Shown piece by piece: positions 59,787 through 64,000 of a stretch of 64,000 bases of DNA. The stretch spans positions 1-64,000 of the forward strand of contig CAYJER010000001.1 of assembly GCA_964369225.1 (NCBI GenBank), in the 5' to 3' direction. Numbering within the stretch: position 1 is the stretch's first letter; the number at the start of each line of letters is the position of its first letter. Position numbers and translations under genes: made by a program. The notes below the pieces were generated by a model, which was given only the letters and a program-made list of their open reading frames with translations, ran no database searches and was not told the DNA's origin. This stretch comes from SIG603 sp964369225 (GTDB taxonomy: Bacteria; Bacillota; Clostridia; Oscillospirales; Acutalibacteraceae).

Positions 59787-60959
59787 CTATTTTTTTGACT
59801 CTTTAATGAATAGTGGGAAAAGCAGGATTGAACCTACAACGCCTACTGCTCCTAAAATAACAAACTTTAGAATTTCGTCTGTTACAAAATTTAAGATGAT
59901 TGGGAAAAGTAACGCAGATACTGCAAAACCAATCATAACACAACCATAGTTAGAACCTATATTTTTAAGTCCAAACACCTTGCCTGTGATAAGAGGAAAT
60001 GTTCCAGAAATTCCGCCATAGCAAAAAGCAGACAAAATTACTATAACCATTAAGAAATATCCTTGGGCAAAAATCAATAAGAATGCGCTTATCGCTGTAA
60101 TTGCAATAGTAAGCAAACATGCAAAGCTTCTGTTTGTTTTGTCTGATATCATTGGGAAAACTAGTCTACCCAGTGCATTACTTATACCTGTTAGCATTAT
60201 CATTAATGTAGCCATTTCAGCTGTTAGACCACGCTCTAAGGCTAGTGATGTAAATGACGGATTAAGAATAAAATACACAGATGTACCAAACATCATTGAA
60301 ACAGTGATCATGTAAAATCTCTTGTCTTTTAACATATCTTTAGTCTCAAAATCTTTTTGAACTAAGTTAGCAGAACCAGCAGCAGAGGCTTGGCTTGGCA
60401 TTGCAATAAATGAGAAACAAATTATTGTTGCAATAAGGAAAGTAACACCTAGCATTAAAAATGTGCTTTGTAGACCTATTGAAGCCTCTAGGGCTTGAAC
60501 CAAAGGAGCAAAAATTACAGTTGAAAAACCAAATGTACAAACTGAAATTCCTGTTGCCAGGCCTCTTTTATCTGGAAAATGTCTTTGTGCTGTACTAATT
60601 ATTGCATTATAACCCATACCAACACCGAAACCACCTAAAATTCCATATGTAAAATAAATAAGCTCTTTCAAGTTTGCTGGTAATATCGCACTACTAAACA
60701 TGGCTAGCGACAACAAAATACCACCGAATAAAACTGTCTTTTGTGTTGTAATTTTAACTTGAAGTTTACCACCGATTAAAATTCCAACAACAAAGAAACA
60801 TAGCATAAATGAAGATGTAAGCTTAACAGCCGCTGGATCCCATCCACCAAAATACTCAGATACAGGACCTACGAAAACACTCCAAATATAGATAATACCT
60901 AAAAATAACTGCATTGCCGAACCGGCAACTAAAACTACAACTCTGTTTTTTTCTTTCAT
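59787..60959 (-). CDS. MFS transporter, OFA (oxalate/formate antiporter-like) family
   Basis: The 390-residue protein has twelve predicted helices. The N-terminal QLFLGIIYIWSVFVGPVSEYF with GW follows the OFA family pattern, and the loop FPDKRGLATGISVCTFGFS lies between helices 4 and 5. The family exports or exchanges small carboxylates; substrate is unknown. The ATG at 60959 is preceded by AAGG. An in-frame upstream start would add 10 residues. A 20-codon upstream ORF in the leader is possible but poorly supported. Confidence 0.85.
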   Translation of the reverse strand: MKEKNRVVVLVAGSAMQLFLGIIYIWSVFVGPVSEYFGGWDPAAVKLTSSFMLCFFVVGILIGGKLQVKITTQKTVLFGGILLSLAMFSSAILPANLKELIYFTYGILGGFGVGMGYNAIISTAQRHFPDKRGLATGISVCTFGFSTVIFAPLVQALEASIGLQSTFLMLGVTFLIATIICFSFIAMPSQASAAGSANLVQKDFETKDMLKDKRFYMITVSMMFGTSVYFILNPSFTSLALERGLTAEMATLMIMLTGISNALGRLVFPMISDKTNRSFACLLTIAITAISAFLLIFAQGYFLMVIVILSAFCYGGISGTFPLITGKVFGLKNIGSNYGCVMIGFAVSALLFPIILNFVTDEILKFVILGAVGVVGSILLFPLFIKESKK

Positions 60960-61075
60960 ATTTACGACCTTGTCATTTTTGATGCACAAACTGCACGAAA
61001 AATTTAGGGCTTCTCCCCCATGACTTTCCTTTCATTTTTAAAACTTCTAATTCCTTATATAAAATATCAAAACAA

Positions 61076-61104
61076 ATTATATCATATTAACAGATGAAAA
61101 TCAA
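61076..61104 (-). promoter_or_regulatory. Sigma-A promoter for the MFS transporter
   Basis: On the minus strand TTGATT and TATAAT are spaced by 17 bp, about 115 bp before the start codon, giving a long leader of about 110 nt. Confidence 0.65.
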
Positions 61105-61165
61105 CCGAAAATAGTACACAAAGTTTCGTGATTTAATTAGCTAATTTGACATGTTAGTATTTTAA

Positions 61166-61195
61166 AATACGTCCTACTAATTTGCAGGACGTATT
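61166..61195 (-). terminator. Intrinsic terminator after uxuB
   Basis: A 10-bp stem AATACGTCCT/AGGACGTATT with a 10-nt loop is followed by TTTAAAATA on the minus strand, 14 bp after the uxuB stop. Confidence 0.8.
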
Positions 61196-61208
61196 ATTTC
61201 AATATTTT

Positions 61209-62807
61209 TTAGTTAATTGTAGCGATTAAAGTGTTTCTAACTGCATCTTTGCCTTTTATCAATTGAACAAACATGTCTTCAATTTTATCAGATAAACCAA
61301 CCTCTACTAAATCTACACCGAAAATATTTGTGTTCTTTAGTATTTCTAGTAACTCGCCGTTGTACTCTCCACCTAGTTTAACTGTTGCTAACTTAGAAGT
61401 TAACTCTTCCAATAGTGGATCTGGGCTAATCTCAAAAGCTTCACCGTTATCATCTACACCTAAAAGATATCTAAGCCAACCAGCAATTGCAAGAGGGATA
61501 AATGTTAGATCTTTTACATCTAATTCATCAGATTTTACATAAGACTTAATTGTCTCACCGAATCTGATACCAACTTTTTGTGATGTATCTGTTGCAATTC
61601 TTTGTGGTTCGTCAGGAACGAATGGATTTGGAAACCTCTCGCCAATTACTTCGTCAATAAACTTTTTAGGGTCAATTATTTTAGGATCTACTACAACTTT
61701 CATGCCCTCTTCATAGCCGATTTTCTTAACTAATGAAGATAATTGCTCATCACGCATCTCTTCATAAATTCTTGTGTATCCTAATAGGCATCCGTAAACC
61801 GCTAATGCTGTATGCAGTGGATTTAGGCAAGTAGTAACTTTCATTGTCTCTACTTGATTTACAGTGTCTCTATCTGTTAAATAAACTCCGCCATATTCTA
61901 ATCTTGGTCTGCCGTTAGGGAAGTTATTTTCCATTACTAAGTACTCTGGTGACTCTGCATTAACAAAAGGAGCTATAAATGTGTTTCTTGAAGTCACAAT
62001 TGGAGCCATGTCTTCTACACCGATTTTAGCTAACTCTTCTTCTACTGATTTAGCAGGCCTTGGAGTGATTTTGTCTATCATAGACCACGGGAAAGAAACA
62101 ACGCTCTCGTCAGATAAATAATCTACAAAACCTTGCTCAACAAATCCTTTTTCACACCAGTTTTTAGCAAGTGTTACTATAGAAGTTTTTAGTTTCTCAC
62201 CATTATGGCTACAGTTGTCCATACTGCAAACTGCAAGCGCATATTTACCAGCTTGATATCTTTTGTAAAGAAGTGCGCAAACAATGCTCATTACGTGCAT
62301 AGGCTTTTCTGTGCCGTTTTCTATGTCTTTTTTGATTATGTCAAGAAGCTCTCCATCTGGTTTCCAAAGAGCATAACCTTTTTCTGTGATTGTAAAGCTA
62401 ATCATTTGTAGACTTGGGTTCTCAAAAATCTCTGCCATTTTAGCAAAGTTCTCTTCTGAACCATCTACTTTAACCGCCTTTGAAACTCCTGCTATAACTT
62501 CTTTTTCCATGTTCCCGTTAGCGTTAAGTCTAACAAGAAGTGTTAAGTTATCAAAAGGAGCATAAATTTTGTCGATTATATCGTAATCAAAAGTTTCCGC
62601 TACTATTATTCCGCTTTCGGCTAAACCTTTTTCTAATATAGTTTGATTAACTCTTGCTACAAATCCTCTGAATATATTTCCGCCACCAAAATGTACCCAG
62701 CGTGGGTTTGTTTCGGTATTTTTACAAGCTTGTTCTACATCAAACTCAGGTAGTCTAACGCCATCCCATGCCTTTGTGTCTTTAATTCCACTATAAGTTA
62801 ATTTCAT
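61209..62807 (-). CDS. Hexuronate (fructuronate or tagaturonate) reductase of the mannitol dehydrogenase family
   Basis: The 532-residue NAD-dependent reductase starts LTYSGIKDTKAWDGVRLPEF. It has WVHFGGGNIFRGFVA as its nucleotide-binding segment, VCSMDNCSHNGEKL, and FPWSMIDKITPRP, the family's catalytic-region motif. Given uxaC 12 bp upstream, the likely step is reduction of D-fructuronate (UxuB) or D-tagaturonate (UxaB) in pectin/glucuronate breakdown; I cannot decide which. The ATG at 62807 follows GAGGTGG. Confidence 0.88.
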   Translation of the reverse strand: MKLTYSGIKDTKAWDGVRLPEFDVEQACKNTETNPRWVHFGGGNIFRGFVARVNQTILEKGLAESGIIVAETFDYDIIDKIYAPFDNLTLLVRLNANGNMEKEVIAGVSKAVKVDGSEENFAKMAEIFENPSLQMISFTITEKGYALWKPDGELLDIIKKDIENGTEKPMHVMSIVCALLYKRYQAGKYALAVCSMDNCSHNGEKLKTSIVTLAKNWCEKGFVEQGFVDYLSDESVVSFPWSMIDKITPRPAKSVEEELAKIGVEDMAPIVTSRNTFIAPFVNAESPEYLVMENNFPNGRPRLEYGGVYLTDRDTVNQVETMKVTTCLNPLHTALAVYGCLLGYTRIYEEMRDEQLSSLVKKIGYEEGMKVVVDPKIIDPKKFIDEVIGERFPNPFVPDEPQRIATDTSQKVGIRFGETIKSYVKSDELDVKDLTFIPLAIAGWLRYLLGVDDNGEAFEISPDPLLEELTSKLATVKLGGEYNGELLEILKNTNIFGVDLVEVGLSDKIEDMFVQLIKGKDAVRNTLIATIN

Positions 62808-62819
62808 AATCCACCTCAA

Positions 62820-64000
62820 TTAATCTAATACAATATATGATTTTGCATTGTTAAAGCAAATGCCTTTTACAATCTCTTCTAGTTTTTCAAAGTCTGCTGG
62901 ATATTCGCCATTTTCTACAAGTTTAGCTATCTCATTACACATAATTCTTCTGAAATACTCATGACGAGTAAAAGAAGTAAAGCTTCTTGAATCTGTTAGC
63001 ATTCCGATAAATCTTGATAAAAGACCCATAGCTGCTAAATCTTCCATTTGCTTAATCATTCCAGACTTAGTATCAAGGAACCACCAGCCAGAGCCGAATT
63101 GAATTTTCCCAACTGAACCGCCTTGGAAGTTACCGCACATAGTAACTAATGTAGCATTATCTGCCGGATTTAGGCAATAAAGAATTGTTTTTGGCAATTC
63201 GCTAGTCTTATCCATGCTATCCATAAGTCTTGATAATGGAACTGAAACGTTACCATCGTTTATTGAGTCAAAACCTGTGTCTGCACCTAATTTTTCAAAC
63301 ATTCTAGCCGAATTATTTCTCATAGGTCCAATATGATATTGTTGAACCCAGCCACGTTTATTATATTCTTTACCTAAGAAAGTCATTAAGTAACCCTTGT
63401 ATTTAGCTAACTCTAAAGGCTCGATAGTCCATCCGCTTATTGCTTTTTTGTATATTGCATCTACTTCTTCAAAATCAGCCTCTGCATACATAACAGTGTC
63501 TAAGCCGTGGTCAGAAAGTCTACAACCAACTTCATGGAAGTAATCTAGTCTAGCCTCTAAGAATTTTAGAACATCTTCTAGGTTCTCTACACTGTAATCC
63601 AGTGCTTTTAAGCTATCAATATATGGTAAAAACGCTGGTTTTTCAAGGTGTATTAAATTATCTGGTCTGAATGTTGGCAGAACTTTAACCTCGAAATCAT
63701 CTTCTTTTAGAAGTTTATGGTACATTAGATCATCTTTTGGATCATCAGTAGTACAAAGTCCATATACATTAGAACGTCTAATTAAGTTTCTAACAGAGAA
63801 CTCTTTTGTGGCTAGTTTTTCATTACACTTAGCATAGATAGCTTCAGCTGTTTTTTCTGACAAAGTTTCTTTAATATCAAAAAATCTTTGTAGCTCTAAG
63901 TGTGTCCAGTGATATAGCGGATTGCCTAAGGCATAAGGCATTGTCTTAGCATATGCTAGGAATTTCTCATAGTCAGGCTTATCTCCTGTAATGTATTCCT
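62820..64000 (-). CDS. uxaC: Glucuronate isomerase, 5' end cut by the window edge
   Basis: 393 codons are visible and the reading frame continues past the right edge (EYITGDKPDYEKFLAYAKT precedes the first internal ATG). So the apparent ATG at 63941 is not the real start. Characteristic segments are GNPLYHWTHLELQRFF, TTDDPKDD, GCRLSDHGLDTVMYAE, GWVQQYHIGPMRNNS, NDGNVSVPL, FGSGWWFLDTKSGM, and LTDSRSFTSFTRHEYFRRI. The enzyme isomerises D-glucuronate and D-galacturonate to fructuronate and tagaturonate. About 70-80 N-terminal residues should lie outside. Confidence 0.95.
   Translation of the reverse strand, partial: EYITGDKPDYEKFLAYAKTMPYALGNPLYHWTHLELQRFFDIKETLSEKTAEAIYAKCNEKLATKEFSVRNLIRRSNVYGLCTTDDPKDDLMYHKLLKEDDFEVKVLPTFRPDNLIHLEKPAFLPYIDSLKALDYSVENLEDVLKFLEARLDYFHEVGCRLSDHGLDTVMYAEADFEEVDAIYKKAISGWTIEPLELAKYKGYLMTFLGKEYNKRGWVQQYHIGPMRNNSARMFEKLGADTGFDSINDGNVSVPLSRLMDSMDKTSELPKTILYCLNPADNATLVTMCGNFQGGSVGKIQFGSGWWFLDTKSGMIKQMEDLAAMGLLSRFIGMLTDSRSFTSFTRHEYFRRIMCNEIAKLVENGEYPADFEKLEEIVKGICFNNAKSYIVLD

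Noticed and set aside
60973..61035. 20-codon upstream ORF in the leader of the MFS transporter
   Set aside because: The nearest purine-rich AAGGAA is about 16 bp from its ATG. No regulatory peptide signature is seen, although its stop lies just before the transporter ribosome binding site.

Overview
The window is AT-rich DNA (roughly one third G+C by eye) from an anaerobic, endospore-forming member of the Clostridia. The main evidence is a dipicolinate synthase pair (dpaA/dpaB), a complete six-gene Rnf ion-pumping complex, a class III fructose-1,6-bisphosphatase, a type II pantothenate kinase, a LytR-CpsA-Psr protein, and strong clostridial GGAGG ribosome binding sites. A cohesin/dockerin protein, a GH3 glycosidase under a YesM/YesN-type system and hexuronate genes suggest a plant-polysaccharide-degrading, gut-type lifestyle. 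I cannot name a genus. No rRNA, tRNA, CRISPR array, prophage or transposase gene is visible.

Layout. 1-2.0 kb: an FAD-dependent oxidoreductase and a GNAT acetyltransferase. 2.2-15.2 kb, minus strand: a housekeeping series running typA, DUF1801 gene, exonuclease-PgeF fusion, M18 aminopeptidase, rdgB, yhbY, nadD, yqeK, rsfS, leuS, then galM and an iron-hydrogenase-like/GGDEF sensor. 15.5-24.9 kb, plus strand: a tandem arylsulfotransferase-like protein, an LCP protein, fbp and nagA. 25-31 kb: a tyrosine recombinase behind a promoter/palindrome, an OmpR-type two-component pair, and a divergent YesM/YesN pair next to a GH3 glycosidase (31.5-33.6 kb). 34-38.3 kb: an EAL protein convergent with a dTDP-sugar locus (aminotransferase-GNAT, ketoisomerase, membrane glycosyltransferase). 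38.4-46 kb: coaW, a flavoprotein, a very large cell-wall nitrilase-like protein, ispDF, acpP, murC. 46-48.7 kb: dpaAB and the cohesin/dockerin protein. 48.8-53.7 kb: rnfCDGEAB. 54-64 kb: a DUF4364 gene, a small ORF, tag, nifS-nifU, a phosphohexomutase, an unknown gene, an OFA-type MFS transporter, and uxuB/uxaC, the latter cut by the window end.

The most unusual structure is a pair of about 267-bp non-coding elements (33634-33900 and 54825-55092). They are nearly identical, have imperfect terminal inverted repeats, and each sits between two copies of a whole transcription-terminator hairpin, forming target-site duplications of about 25 bp. This is the insertion habit known for IS1630-type IS30-family transposons, so they look like terminator-targeting MITEs. 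Each carries an 84-bp double-hairpin core that also occurs alone at 2102 and 11285, where the arms differ in sequence but remain perfectly complementary.

Other points of interest: a DEDD exonuclease/zinc ribbon/PgeF fusion; two convergent genes whose C-terminal tails are both encoded by one 12-bp repeat tract; a tandem nitrilase whose first domain has lost its catalytic cysteine; an iron-hydrogenase-like/GGDEF fusion; and a protein carrying both cohesin-like and dockerin modules.
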